From contig NC_017956.1 in the NCBI RefSeq assembly GCF_000264455.2, positions 3,020,001-3,084,000 of the forward strand: a stretch of 64,000 nt of DNA. The letters run 5' to 3'. The notes beneath the pieces are model-generated. The model saw only the letters and a list, made by a program, of their open reading frames with translations. It had not been told where the DNA came from and did not search any database. The position numbers and the translations under genes are program-made. Below, piece after piece: positions 35,619 to 44,358 of this stretch. This DNA comes from Tistrella mobilis KA081020-065. GTDB taxonomy: Bacteria > Pseudomonadota > Alphaproteobacteria > Tistrellales > Tistrellaceae. The first letter of the stretch is position 1. Each line of letters starts with the position of its first letter.

Positions 35619-36281
35619 TCAGAACTCAACGCCCGCCTGCGCCTTCACGCCGTCGCGGAAGGGGTGCTTGATCATGGTCATTTCGGTCACCAGATCGGCG
35701 GCCTCGATCAGCGCATCGGGGGCGTTGCGGCCGGTGGCGATGACATGGGTGTCCGGGTGGCGGCGCGACAGGCCCTCGACCACCTCTTCGACCGGCAGAT
35801 AGCCATAGCGGAGCACGATGTTGATCTCGTCCATCAGCACCATGCGATAAGACGGATCGGCCAGCATTTCCAGCGTCGCATCCCAGGCGGCGCGGGCGGC
35901 GGCGATGTCGCGGGCGCGGTCCTGGGTTTCCCAGGTGAAGCCTTCGCCAAGTGCCTTGATCGTCACCTGGTCGGGGAAGCGCTCCAGCACCGTGCGCTCG
36001 CCGGTGTCCCAGGCGCCCTTGACGTACTGGACGATCCCCACCTTGAAGCCGTGGCCGATCGCGCGCAGCACCATGCCGAAGGCGGCGGTCGACTTGCCCT
36101 TGCCCTTGCCGGTATGGACGATCAGCAGCCCCTTCTCGATGGTCTTGCCGGCGACGATCTTGTCGCGCACCGCCTTCTTCTTCGCCATCTTCTCTGCATG
36201 GCGGCGGTCCTGATCCTCGGACAGTGCGTCGGCAGCGGTGGGGGCAGCGGTGGCGGCGGGGGTCTCGGAAGCCTCGGTCAC
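35619..36281 (-). CDS. cobO: Cob(I)yrinic acid a,c-diamide adenosyltransferase
   Basis: A 220-residue CobA/CobO-type adenosyltransferase that transfers the 5'-deoxyadenosyl group of ATP to cob(I)yrinic acid a,c-diamide. The P-loop is HTGKGKGKST, and VLMDEINIVLRYGYL and HPDTHVIATGRNAP are family blocks. A 45-residue alanine/threonine-rich N-terminus precedes the core. The start is GTG at 36281, with GGGAG upstream, and its GTGA overlaps the cobN stop, so the two are translationally coupled. It is the third gene of the cobW-cobN-cobO operon. Confidence 0.93.
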   Translation of the reverse strand: MTEASETPAATAAPTAADALSEDQDRRHAEKMAKKKAVRDKIVAGKTIEKGLLIVHTGKGKGKSTAAFGMVLRAIGHGFKVGIVQYVKGAWDTGERTVLERFPDQVTIKALGEGFTWETQDRARDIAAARAAWDATLEMLADPSYRMVLMDEINIVLRYGYLPVEEVVEGLSRRHPDTHVIATGRNAPDALIEAADLVTEMTMIKHPFRDGVKAQAGVEF

Positions 36282-39200
36282 GGGGTGGTCTCCCTGATGG
36301 CGCGCGCCTCGGCGCGAAGTTGGACGAGTTCGTCCTGAACGGCATTGCGGGCGGGCTGCCAGAGCCCGCGCTCGATCGCCTCGGCAAAGCGGGCGGCCAT
36401 CTCGTCCAGCGCCGGCCGGTTGGCCCCGGCGATGAAATCGCGCACCCGCAGATCGCCCAGATAGGCGTCGTAGAGCTGATCGAAATGATGGCCCTTCACC
36501 GCATCGGTGGTGGCGGCGAAGGCGAAGAGATAGTCGACCGTCGCCGCCATCTCGAAGGCGCCCTTGTAGCCATGGCGCATCACGCCCTCGATCCATTTCG
36601 GGTTGGCGGCGCGACCGCGCACCACCCGGCCGATTTCGGCACCCAGGCTGCGGATCACCGGCAGTTCGGGCCGGCTGTGATCCGGGTGCCAGACCACGGG
36701 CGCCTTGCCCGACAGCGCCTCCACCGCCGCAGCCGCGCCGCCTTCGAACTGGTAGTAGTCGTCGCTGTCGAGCAGATCATGCTCGCGATTGTCCTGGTTC
36801 TGGACCACCGCATCGGCGCGCGACAGCGCCGCCTCGAACAGCGCCTTCGCCCCCTCACCCTCGGCGCCGGCACCATAGGCATGGCCGCCCCAGGTGAGAT
36901 AGGCCTCGGCCAGATCGGCCCGGCCGGACCAGCCGCCCTCGTCGATCAGCGCCTGAAGCCCGGCGCCATAGGCTCCGGGGGCTGAGCCGAACACCCGGAA
37001 GCCGGCTGCACGCCGGGCAAGGTCGGGTTCCATGCCGTCGGCCACAAAGCCCGCGGCCTGGTCGCGCATCGCGGCCGCGATCGGGTTGGTCTCGTCACCT
37101 TCGTCGTCGAGCGCCGCGACCGCGCGCACCGCACTGTCGAAGAGGTCGATCTGGGCCGGGAAGGCATCGCGGAAGAAGCCCGAGACGCGCAGCACGACAT
37201 CCACCCGCGGCCGCCCCAGAACCCCCGCCGGCAGCACTTCGAAGCCGATCACCCGGCCCGAGGCGTCGTCCCAGCGCGGCCGGGCCCCGATCAGGGCCAG
37301 CGCCTGGGCGATGTCGTCGCCGCCGGTGCGCATATTGGCGGTGCCCCAGGCGGTCAGCACCATCCGCCGCGGCCAGTCGCCCTGTTCCTGAACATGGGCA
37401 TCGACCAGCATGCCGGCCGATTTCCAGCCCAGCGCCCAGGCGGCCGGCGTGGGCAGTGCCCGGCTGTCGACCGAGAAGAAATTGCGCCCGGTGGGCAGAA
37501 CCTCGGGCCGGCCGCGGGTCGGTGCCCCCGAGGGGCCCGGGGGCACGAACCGGCCGTCGAGCCCGGCGAGCAGCGCGGCCATCTCGGCGCCCCCGCAGGC
37601 ATCGAGCGCGGGGCCGATCACCGTCTCCGCCGTCTTCAGCACGGCCGCGGTGTCGGTCCAGGCGGGATCGCAGGCGATCTCTCCCGCCACCAGCGCCCGC
37701 GCCAGGGTCTCCAGCCGCTCGACCGTATCGCCCAGGCTGCGCCAGCCGGCAGAGGGGCCCAGCACCGCCGGACGCGGCCCCGTCCAGGGGGCGGCGAAAT
37801 CGCGCGACAGCGGGTCGAAGCCCTCGGCCATCAGCCCCAGATCGCGGGCAAGCGCCCGCAGGATCGAGGCATCGCCGCCCTCGCCCGCATGGCGGGGGCT
37901 GCGCAGAATGGCGACCAGCAGATCCAGGCGCCGGGCCGCATCGGGGCTTTCGCCGAAGATGTGCAGCCCGTCGCGGATCTGAAGTTCCTTCAGGTCGCAG
38001 AGATGGGCGTCGATCCGGGCCAGCGCCGCCTCTTCGGCCATGCCGGTTTCCACGCCGCAATCCCGGTCGAGCCCCAGCCTCGCCGCCTCGGCGACGATGC
38101 CGCGGCCAAGCTCGGGCAGGCGGCGCGGATCCATGCCCGCCGCCTCGTAATATTCATCGACCAGCGCCTCCAGCCGGCCGAGCGGGCCATAGGTGCCGGC
38201 GCGGGTCAGCGGCGGGGTCAGATGGTCGACCACCACCGCGCCGATCCGGCGCTTGGCCTGCGCGCCCTCGCCCGGATCATTGACGATGAAGGGATAGAGA
38301 TTGGGCACGGGACCCAGCACCGCCTCGGGCAGGCAATCGGCCGACAGCGCCAGCGCCTTGCCCGGCAGCCATTCCAGATTGCCGTGCTTGCCGACATGGA
38401 CGATGGCATGGGCGCCGAAATTCCGCCGCGCCCAGCCATAAAAGGCGACATAGCCATGGGGCGGCGGCAATGCCGGGTCGTGATAGCTCTCGGACGGATC
38501 GATGTTGTAGCCGCGGGCCGGCTGTACCGCGACCGCCACCTTGCCGAAGAGGTGCACCGGCAGCCGGAAGGCGCCCTCGGCCACGAAGGGGTCGGCCTCG
38601 GGCGCGCCCCAGCGATCCCCGATCCGGGCAGCCGCACCGGGTGACAGCGTCTCGAAATGTGACCGGTAGCTGTCGATGCTCCAGGCGACGCCGCCCTGGC
38701 GATCGCGGGTCAGATCATTGGTCGGCCCCGCCAGCAGGCGGGCCATCAGCGCGGCACCGTCGGTGGGCGCATCGCCGGTGTCATAGCCGGCATCCTTCAG
38801 CGCCGCCAGGATCCGGGCCACGCTCTCGGGCGTGTCGAGCCCGACGCCGTTGCCCAGCCGGCCATCGCGGTTGGGATAATTGGCGATGACCAGCAGCACC
38901 CGGCGATCGGCCGCCGCCGTGCGCGCAAGCCGCACCCAGGCGGCGGCAAGCTCTGCCACATGATCGATCCGGTCGGGCCGGGGTGCCTGAACCAGGATCG
39001 GGCATTCGGTCGCCTCGTCCCAGCGCGCCTCGGCCTTGAAGGCGACGGCGCGGGTCAGCACCCGGCCGTCGATTTCGGGCAGGGCCACATGCATGGCCAG
39101 GTCCGACGGGCCCAGCCCCCGGCTGCTGCCGGCCCAGGCCGCCTCGGACGCGCCGGACAGCACCACCTGCAGAACGGGGCCGGGCAGGCCGTCGAAGGGG

Positions 39201-40072
39201 GTGCGCGCCGCGCCCCGGCCATTGGCATCGCCCAGCGCGAAAGCGGTGGTGTTCAGCACGATCGCGGCCTTCGCCCGCTCCAGCGCCGCGCGCACGAAAG
39301 CGGCCGCTGCCGGGTCTTTCAGACTTTGGGCGTGGACCATCAGCGGTGCCAGACCGCAGGCCTCCAGCCCCGAGGCCAGCGCCTCCACCGCCGCCGTCTG
39401 GCCGCCGAGCGCCAGAGAGCGGTAGAAGACGATCGCCGCCACCGGTCGGCCGCCGGCCACCAGGGCGTCGATGCGCGCCAGATCCGCCCCGGTCAGCCCG
39501 GCATCGGCCGGGACGGCGCCGGTGGTCGCCGGATGCAGCCCCGCCGGCGGCAGCCGGACAGGTGCGGGACCGGGCACATCCCGCCGACCCAGCAGATGCT
39601 GCGCATGGATCAGCAGCCCGGCGGCATTGTCGATGCCATAGCCGTTGAAATAGGCCCAGATCAGCGCCCGTTCCCGCGCCGAGACGGTCGACAGGCCGTC
39701 GAGCGAACTGTCGGGCCGATCGTCGCCGGGAATGACCACCAAAGCGATGGCGCGGCTGCGGGCCAGCGCCGTCAACCGCTCCAGCCCATAGGACCAGTAG
39801 GCGGCGCCGCCCAGCAGGCGCACGATCACCAGCCGGGCGCGGGCCAACGTGCGGTCGACCCAGAGGTCGACCGACATCGGGTGCTTCAGCCGCTGAAGGT
39901 TGACCAGCCGGAGATCAGGCGCATCGGCGCCCAGCCGGGCCTTCGCGGCCGAAAGACAGGCGAGTTCGGTATCCGCAGCCGTGACCACGACCATCTCCGC
40001 CGGGCTCTGGCGGAGGTCGATCGCCTCGTCGCCATCGTCGATCCGGCCGGGTTCGGCTGCAAGCAGATGCAT
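36278..40072 (-). CDS. cobN: Cobaltochelatase large subunit CobN
   Basis: A 1264-residue protein, about the length of characterised CobN. In the aerobic route CobN with CobS and CobT inserts Co2+ into hydrogenobyrinic acid a,c-diamide using ATP. Family blocks visible include HVGKHGNLEWLPGKALALS, GYNIDPSESYHDPALPPPHGYVAFY, GADVRPR-like VGFEVLPAGVLGRPRVDVVLRVSGFFRDAFP (shown here in part) and HGYKGAFEMAATVDYLFAFAATTDAV. It is related to the magnesium chelatase H subunit. It starts 13 nt after cobW. No cobS or cobT is in the window, so the partner ATPase must be elsewhere. Confidence 0.95.
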   Translation of the reverse strand: MHLLAAEPGRIDDGDEAIDLRQSPAEMVVVTAADTELACLSAAKARLGADAPDLRLVNLQRLKHPMSVDLWVDRTLARARLVIVRLLGGAAYWSYGLERLTALARSRAIALVVIPGDDRPDSSLDGLSTVSARERALIWAYFNGYGIDNAAGLLIHAQHLLGRRDVPGPAPVRLPPAGLHPATTGAVPADAGLTGADLARIDALVAGGRPVAAIVFYRSLALGGQTAAVEALASGLEACGLAPLMVHAQSLKDPAAAAFVRAALERAKAAIVLNTTAFALGDANGRGAARTPFDGLPGPVLQVVLSGASEAAWAGSSRGLGPSDLAMHVALPEIDGRVLTRAVAFKAEARWDEATECPILVQAPRPDRIDHVAELAAAWVRLARTAAADRRVLLVIANYPNRDGRLGNGVGLDTPESVARILAALKDAGYDTGDAPTDGAALMARLLAGPTNDLTRDRQGGVAWSIDSYRSHFETLSPGAAARIGDRWGAPEADPFVAEGAFRLPVHLFGKVAVAVQPARGYNIDPSESYHDPALPPPHGYVAFYGWARRNFGAHAIVHVGKHGNLEWLPGKALALSADCLPEAVLGPVPNLYPFIVNDPGEGAQAKRRIGAVVVDHLTPPLTRAGTYGPLGRLEALVDEYYEAAGMDPRRLPELGRGIVAEAARLGLDRDCGVETGMAEEAALARIDAHLCDLKELQIRDGLHIFGESPDAARRLDLLVAILRSPRHAGEGGDASILRALARDLGLMAEGFDPLSRDFAAPWTGPRPAVLGPSAGWRSLGDTVERLETLARALVAGEIACDPAWTDTAAVLKTAETVIGPALDACGGAEMAALLAGLDGRFVPPGPSGAPTRGRPEVLPTGRNFFSVDSRALPTPAAWALGWKSAGMLVDAHVQEQGDWPRRMVLTAWGTANMRTGGDDIAQALALIGARPRWDDASGRVIGFEVLPAGVLGRPRVDVVLRVSGFFRDAFPAQIDLFDSAVRAVAALDDEGDETNPIAAAMRDQAAGFVADGMEPDLARRAAGFRVFGSAPGAYGAGLQALIDEGGWSGRADLAEAYLTWGGHAYGAGAEGEGAKALFEAALSRADAVVQNQDNREHDLLDSDDYYQFEGGAAAAVEALSGKAPVVWHPDHSRPELPVIRSLGAEIGRVVRGRAANPKWIEGVMRHGYKGAFEMAATVDYLFAFAATTDAVKGHHFDQLYDAYLGDLRVRDFIAGANRPALDEMAARFAEAIERGLWQPARNAVQDELVQLRAEARAIRETTP

Positions 40073-40085
40073 GACGCCGATACCC

Positions 40086-41138
40086 TCAGCTCGCCGGACG
40101 GCCGCCGAGGGCTTCGGCCACCGCGGCGGGATCCAGCCCCTGGGCCCCGATCACCACCAGGCGCGAGCGGCGTGCCTCGCCCGGCTGCCAGGGCCGGTCG
40201 AACTGCTGCTGCAGCCGCGGGCCCACGCCCTGAACCAGCAGGCGCATGGCCTTGCCCGGCACGGCCACGAAGCCCTTCACGCGATAGATCGGGTGCGCCT
40301 CGACCGCGGCCCCGATGCGGCCCGGCAGGGCCTCGTGATCCACGCCCTCCGGCAGTTCGACCACGAAGCTCGCAAAGGCGTCGTGGCCGTGCTCTTCCTC
40401 GCTTTCGCCGTCGTGATGGCTGGGGCGGGCGGCAAGATCGTCCTCGACCGCAGCCCCCAGGCCCAGCAGCACGGCCGGGTCGACCATGCCGCGCGCCGCC
40501 TCCACCACCCGGGTGGCGGGGCGGAGTTCCGGCGCGATCGCGGCCCGGGCCCGGGCCATACCGTCGGCATCCAGCATGTCGGCCTTGGTCACCACCACCA
40601 TATCGGCGCAGGCCAGCTGATCCTCGAACAGCTCATCGACCTCGGCCTCGTGGTCGAGGGTCTGATCGGCGGCGCGCTGACGGTCCAGCGCCTCGGGGTC
40701 GTTAGCGACGCGGCCCTCGGCCAGGGCGGCGCCGTCGACCACCGCGATCACGCCGTCGACGGTGGCGCGGGTCTTCACCCCCGGCCAGGCGAAAGCCTGA
40801 ACCAGCGGTTTGGGCAGGGCCAGGCCGCTGGTTTCGATGATGATGTGATCGGGCCGCGGCTCGCGGGCGAGCAGGGCTTCCATGGTCGGCAGGAAGTCGT
40901 CGGCGACGGTGCAGCAGATGCAGCCATTCGCCAGCTCAATCACGTTTTCATCCGGGCACGTGTCTATTCCGCAACCCTTTAGCAGGTCACCGTCGATGCC
41001 GACATCGCCGAATTCGTTGACGATCAGGGCCAGGCGACGGCCGCCGGCATTCTCGATCAGATGCCGGATCAGCGTGGTCTTGCCCGCGCCCAGGAAGCCG
41101 GTGACGATCGTCGCAGGTATTTTCGCCCGGGTGCTCAT
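40086..41138 (-). CDS. cobW: CobW-type GTP-dependent metallochaperone
   Basis: A 350-residue COG0523 GTPase. Walker A is GFLGAGKTT (14-22), the metal motif CxCC is NGCICC (C73, C75, C76), and the guanine-specificity element is VVTKADML. A histidine/acidic patch (SHHDGESEEEHGHD) lies between the GTPase and the C-terminal CobW domain. It is thought to deliver Co2+ for corrin chelation. First gene of cobW-cobN-cobO, divergent from a cobalamin riboswitch that reads the other way, so its own control is not evident from the sequence. Confidence 0.93.
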   Translation of the reverse strand: MSTRAKIPATIVTGFLGAGKTTLIRHLIENAGGRRLALIVNEFGDVGIDGDLLKGCGIDTCPDENVIELANGCICCTVADDFLPTMEALLAREPRPDHIIIETSGLALPKPLVQAFAWPGVKTRATVDGVIAVVDGAALAEGRVANDPEALDRQRAADQTLDHEAEVDELFEDQLACADMVVVTKADMLDADGMARARAAIAPELRPATRVVEAARGMVDPAVLLGLGAAVEDDLAARPSHHDGESEEEHGHDAFASFVVELPEGVDHEALPGRIGAAVEAHPIYRVKGFVAVPGKAMRLLVQGVGPRLQQQFDRPWQPGEARRSRLVVIGAQGLDPAAVAEALGGRPAS

Positions 41139-41277
41139 GCGCGCCTCGCGTTGGTTCGATCCGATCGCGGCAACGGTAGAGGCCGAATGGCCGCGTCGTC
41201 AATCCACTCTCTGACAGCCGGTCCGGGCTGCGAAATCACGTTGCACGCGCCGGATCGGGCCGCTAGCATCGTGCCCG
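41139..41277. other. Intergenic leader between cobW and the cobalamin riboswitch
   Basis: This is the left part of the 507-nt gap between divergent cobW and btuB. It should hold promoters for both directions, but I see no convincing -35/-10 pair and no reverse-strand cobalamin element for cobW. The right part of the gap holds the riboswitch and about 210 nt of hairpin-rich leader before btuB. Confidence 0.4.
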
Positions 41278-41432
41278 CACGTGGTGCCACCCCGATCCAG
41301 GCGGAGGGGGTGGAGAATTGGGAAAGCGGTACGCGGAAGGCTCATAGCCCCGCAAAGCCGCTGCTGCCCCCGCAACGGTGTGGAAGCTTAAAGGCCGTCG
41401 AAACCACTGGGTCGGAAGACCTGGGAAGGGAC
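41278..41432 (+). ncRNA. Cobalamin riboswitch upstream of btuB
   Basis: Conserved pieces appear in the right order: GGTGCC (41283-41288), GGGAAAGCGGT (41320-41330), GCTGCCCCCGCAAC (41362-41375) and the B12 box GGTCGGAAGACCTGGG (41410-41425). Between GCGGT and AAGCCGCT a short self-complementary stem (GCGG-aaGGCT-cat-AGCC-CCGC) is inserted, which lengthens one arm compared with the usual form. It precedes btuB by about 215 nt, so adenosylcobalamin should repress uptake genes. The expression platform is not clear; paired GGTCCGG/CCGGTCC-like segments follow. Confidence 0.88.
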
Positions 41433-41645
41433 GGCCCCCGGTCCGGATCTCCGGTCCGGCTTCCGAGCCCGGATACCAGCCCGTGACATGACCGGCAGGC
41501 CGCGGTGGGCGGTGAGCGCTGATCCCAAGGGGGTAGCCTTCCGGGCCGTGTTCCGGCCGCCATCTGCCCCCGTTCCGGATCCGTTTACAGACCAGTCTAG
41601 CTGCGGTCGTTGTCCCGTTCCGTCGACGAGGATGCGACCCTGTTT

Positions 41646-43613
41646 ATGCGTTTGACCTATTGGATTCAGGGGCTTGCAGCCCTGCCACCCCTTCTCGCCG
41701 CAGGCCTTGCCGGCGCGGCGGAAACCCACCTCGCCCCCCTGGCGGTCGAAGCGCCGGGCATCGAGGAGACGGCGACGTCAGACCTCGCCCGCCTGGGCTG
41801 GGAGATGGAGGTGGTGACCCGCGCCCAGATCGAGCGGGCCGGCCCCTCGGCCGACGTCACCCGGGTGCTGCAGCGCTATGTGCCGGGGCTCTACGTCGCG
41901 CCCAAGAACGGCCCCTTCGACTACGGCACCTATTCGCTGCGCGGCTCCAGATCGGCGGATATCCTGATCCTGCTCGACGGGGTACGGCTCAACAACCGGC
42001 TCTATGGCGGGCTCTACATCGACACGATATCGACCGCCGCGATCGAGCGGATCGAGGTCGTGAAAGGCGCCCAGGGGCTGATCTTCGGCACTGAGGCGGT
42101 CGCCGGCGTGATCAACATCGTCACCCGGCGGGTGACCGGCGACGATCCGGAGGGCGCGATCACGGCCGGGCTCGCCAGCGACGGCGCCCGCCATCTCGAC
42201 GGCCGGGTCGGCGACCGCTTCCCGAACGCGCTCGGTGCCCTGGATCTGATGGTGTTCGGCTCCCACGACCAGAGCAACGGGTATATCCCCTATCGCAGCG
42301 AGGACATCGACGCCACGGTCAGCGACCGCCGCCGGTCCTATCGCGTCGCCAATCTGGGCTTTCGCGCCACGCAGCATCTGGGCGATACCGCACGCGCGGA
42401 TCTGTTTTACCAGTATGCCGCCGGCAAGCTGGATTTTGCCCGCCCGGTGTCGAACCACGATACCTTCAACGACCGCACCCAGCACATCGTGACCGCAAGC
42501 TTCGAGCACACGCCCTCTCAGGCTTTCGACTACGCACTGCGTGCCCATCTCAATGTCTGGGATACGGACTATACCCGGATCTACAATCAGCCCGGCGGCG
42601 GCACGACCACGGTCAATGACGGCGACTATTGGGGCTTCAAGGATTACGGGCTGAAGGCCCAGGGCCGCTGGCGCTTCGCCGGCCAGGAACTGCTCTTCGG
42701 GGCCGACAGCCAGTTCTACCGGGGCGCCGACGATGTGCTGGTCATCGGCAAGCAGACCGGTGAGGCCTATGGCCTGTTCACCCAGCTCCGGCCACATCTG
42801 GAGGCCCTGCCCGAGACCGATCTGTCGATCGGCACCCGCTACAACTGGACGGCCGACGGCGCCGAGGCCCTGGTCTGGTCGGCCAGCATCCGCCAGGGCT
42901 TCGGTCCGGCCTTCATCCGCGCGCTTGCCGGCACCTCCTTCCGCCTGCCCACCGCCGAGCAGCTCTATGCCAACGACGATTGCTGCGCCAAGGGCAATCC
43001 GGGCCTCGATCCCGAGACCAGCCGCGAGGTGGAACTGGGCGGCGGCGTCGACTTCGATCTCGGCCGCGATGCCCGCCTCACCCTGGAAGTCACGGCCTTC
43101 CGCCGCGAGATCGACGACATGATCGACGGCTCCGGCGACCGCTTCGTCAACATTTCGGAAGGCGTGCTCTCGGAAGGCGTGGAGCTTGAGGCCGGGCTCG
43201 ATTTCGCCCGCGGCTGGTCGACCGGGGCCGGGGTCACTTTCGTCTCGACCGAACGTCGGGACACCGGGCTGCAGCTCGACAACATCCCGACCCGCCACGG
43301 CTTCGTCCGCATCGGCTATGAAACGCCGGATGACACGCGGGGCTTTGCGCCGGGTGACAGTTGGGGCGCCGATCTCTATGCCCGTCATGTCGGCGATGTC
43401 CGCGCGCGTGGCACAGAATATGGCGACTATGTCGTCTTCGATGCCTCGGGCTTCTATGCCTTCGGCCCGAACGGCGCTCACCGGCTGACCCTGACGGTCG
43501 AAAACCTCTTCGACCGCAACTACGCCACCGGCCGCACCACCGGCGCCTCGGGTCAGGTCGACCAGCTCGGCCGGCCGCTCACCGCGGAACTGCGCTATGG
43601 CTACAGTTTCTGA
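41646..43613 (+). CDS. btuB: TonB-dependent outer-membrane receptor (BtuB-like)
   Basis: A 655-residue TonB-dependent receptor for cobalamin-type ligands. The signal peptide (LAALPPLLAAGLAGAAE) is followed by the plug domain: VEVVTRAQIERAGPSADVTRVLQRYVPGLYV-like start, YSLRGSRSADILILLDGVRLNN and IERIEVVKGAQGLIFGTEAVAGVINIVT. The remainder is a beta barrel with alternating hydrophobic strands, ending in RYGYSF with C-terminal Phe. I use the ATG at 41646 (MRLTYW) because it begins the signal peptide, although GAGG is 14 nt away. Its riboswitch and its neighbours mark the ligand as cobalamin. Confidence 0.88.
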   Translation: MRLTYWIQGLAALPPLLAAGLAGAAETHLAPLAVEAPGIEETATSDLARLGWEMEVVTRAQIERAGPSADVTRVLQRYVPGLYVAPKNGPFDYGTYSLRGSRSADILILLDGVRLNNRLYGGLYIDTISTAAIERIEVVKGAQGLIFGTEAVAGVINIVTRRVTGDDPEGAITAGLASDGARHLDGRVGDRFPNALGALDLMVFGSHDQSNGYIPYRSEDIDATVSDRRRSYRVANLGFRATQHLGDTARADLFYQYAAGKLDFARPVSNHDTFNDRTQHIVTASFEHTPSQAFDYALRAHLNVWDTDYTRIYNQPGGGTTTVNDGDYWGFKDYGLKAQGRWRFAGQELLFGADSQFYRGADDVLVIGKQTGEAYGLFTQLRPHLEALPETDLSIGTRYNWTADGAEALVWSASIRQGFGPAFIRALAGTSFRLPTAEQLYANDDCCAKGNPGLDPETSREVELGGGVDFDLGRDARLTLEVTAFRREIDDMIDGSGDRFVNISEGVLSEGVELEAGLDFARGWSTGAGVTFVSTERRDTGLQLDNIPTRHGFVRIGYETPDDTRGFAPGDSWGADLYARHVGDVRARGTEYGDYVVFDASGFYAFGPNGAHRLTLTVENLFDRNYATGRTTGASGQVDQLGRPLTAELRYGYSF

Positions 43614-44358
43614 GCGATCCCCCGATCTGATCCTTCTGCTCGTCCGTCGCGGCTATGGCAGTCCGCGGCGGCTGGAGGCCCTGCGTGCCGCGGTGGCGGC
43701 GCGTCTCGCCGACGAGACCGGTTTTGCAGGGCCGGTGGTGCTGGGTTTCGCAGAACTGGCGGTGCCTTCGGTCTCGGGCGCACTGGATGGCCTGGCCGAT
43801 CAAGGCCGGATCCGGGTGCTGGTGGTCGATCTGATCGTGCCCGCGGATATGAGCCTGCGGGGCTGGCTGCCCGGCGCGCTGCATGACTGGGCCAACCGCC
43901 GGGGCGTCGCACTCGACATCGCCTTTTCGGACCCGGTGGACGGCGACCCCGCCTTCGTCTCGGCGGTGGTCTCGCGGATCACCAGCGGGGCGGCGGAAGA
44001 TGTCCGCCAGAGCCCCGCCACCGACAGCCGGCCGTCCTGGAACGACCCGCCGGATCATGCCTTCCATCTCTTCGCCTGCGACGGGCCACGCTGCGCCCAT
44101 CGCGGATCGGGCGCCGTCTGGACGGCGATGCTGGATGCGCTGGAAGAGGCGGGGCTGCGCGGCAAGACGGCGGAGCGGGTGATGGTCACCCGCACCCGCT
44201 GCCTCTATCCCTGCAATCGCGGGCCGGTGGCGACGATCCATCCGGGCGGCTTCTGGTATGCGGTGCCCGATGCCGAGGCCGCCCGCCGGATCGCGGTCGA
44301 GCATCTGAAGAACGGCCGGCCGGTGGCCGATCTGCTGTTCCGGGAGCGGGGTGATTGA
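43597..44358 (+). CDS. Degenerate CbiX-like domain fused to thioredoxin-like [2Fe-2S] ferredoxin
   Basis: A 253-residue two-domain protein. Residues 10-128 follow the CbiX/sirohydrochlorin chelatase fold (LILLLVRRGYGSPRRLEAL, VLGFAELAVPSVSGAL, IRVLVVDLIVP), but the catalytic GHGS histidine is Tyr20 and the second metal histidine is not seen. Residues 155-245 form a NuoE-like [2Fe-2S] domain with C161, C166, C202 and C206 (CX4C, CX3C). It overlaps the btuB end by 17 nt and the next gene by 4 nt, so it is made with the B12-uptake proteins. It may act as a redox or metal-handling partner; the role is unknown. Confidence 0.75.
   Translation: MATVSERSPDLILLLVRRGYGSPRRLEALRAAVAARLADETGFAGPVVLGFAELAVPSVSGALDGLADQGRIRVLVVDLIVPADMSLRGWLPGALHDWANRRGVALDIAFSDPVDGDPAFVSAVVSRITSGAAEDVRQSPATDSRPSWNDPPDHAFHLFACDGPRCAHRGSGAVWTAMLDALEEAGLRGKTAERVMVTRTRCLYPCNRGPVATIHPGGFWYAVPDAEAARRIAVEHLKNGRPVADLLFRERGD

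Noticed and set aside
36282-36596. Longer start for cobO inside cobN
   Set aside because: The region is the shadow of the cobN 3' end; a GTG at 36281 with an SD and a GTGA overlap is the better start.
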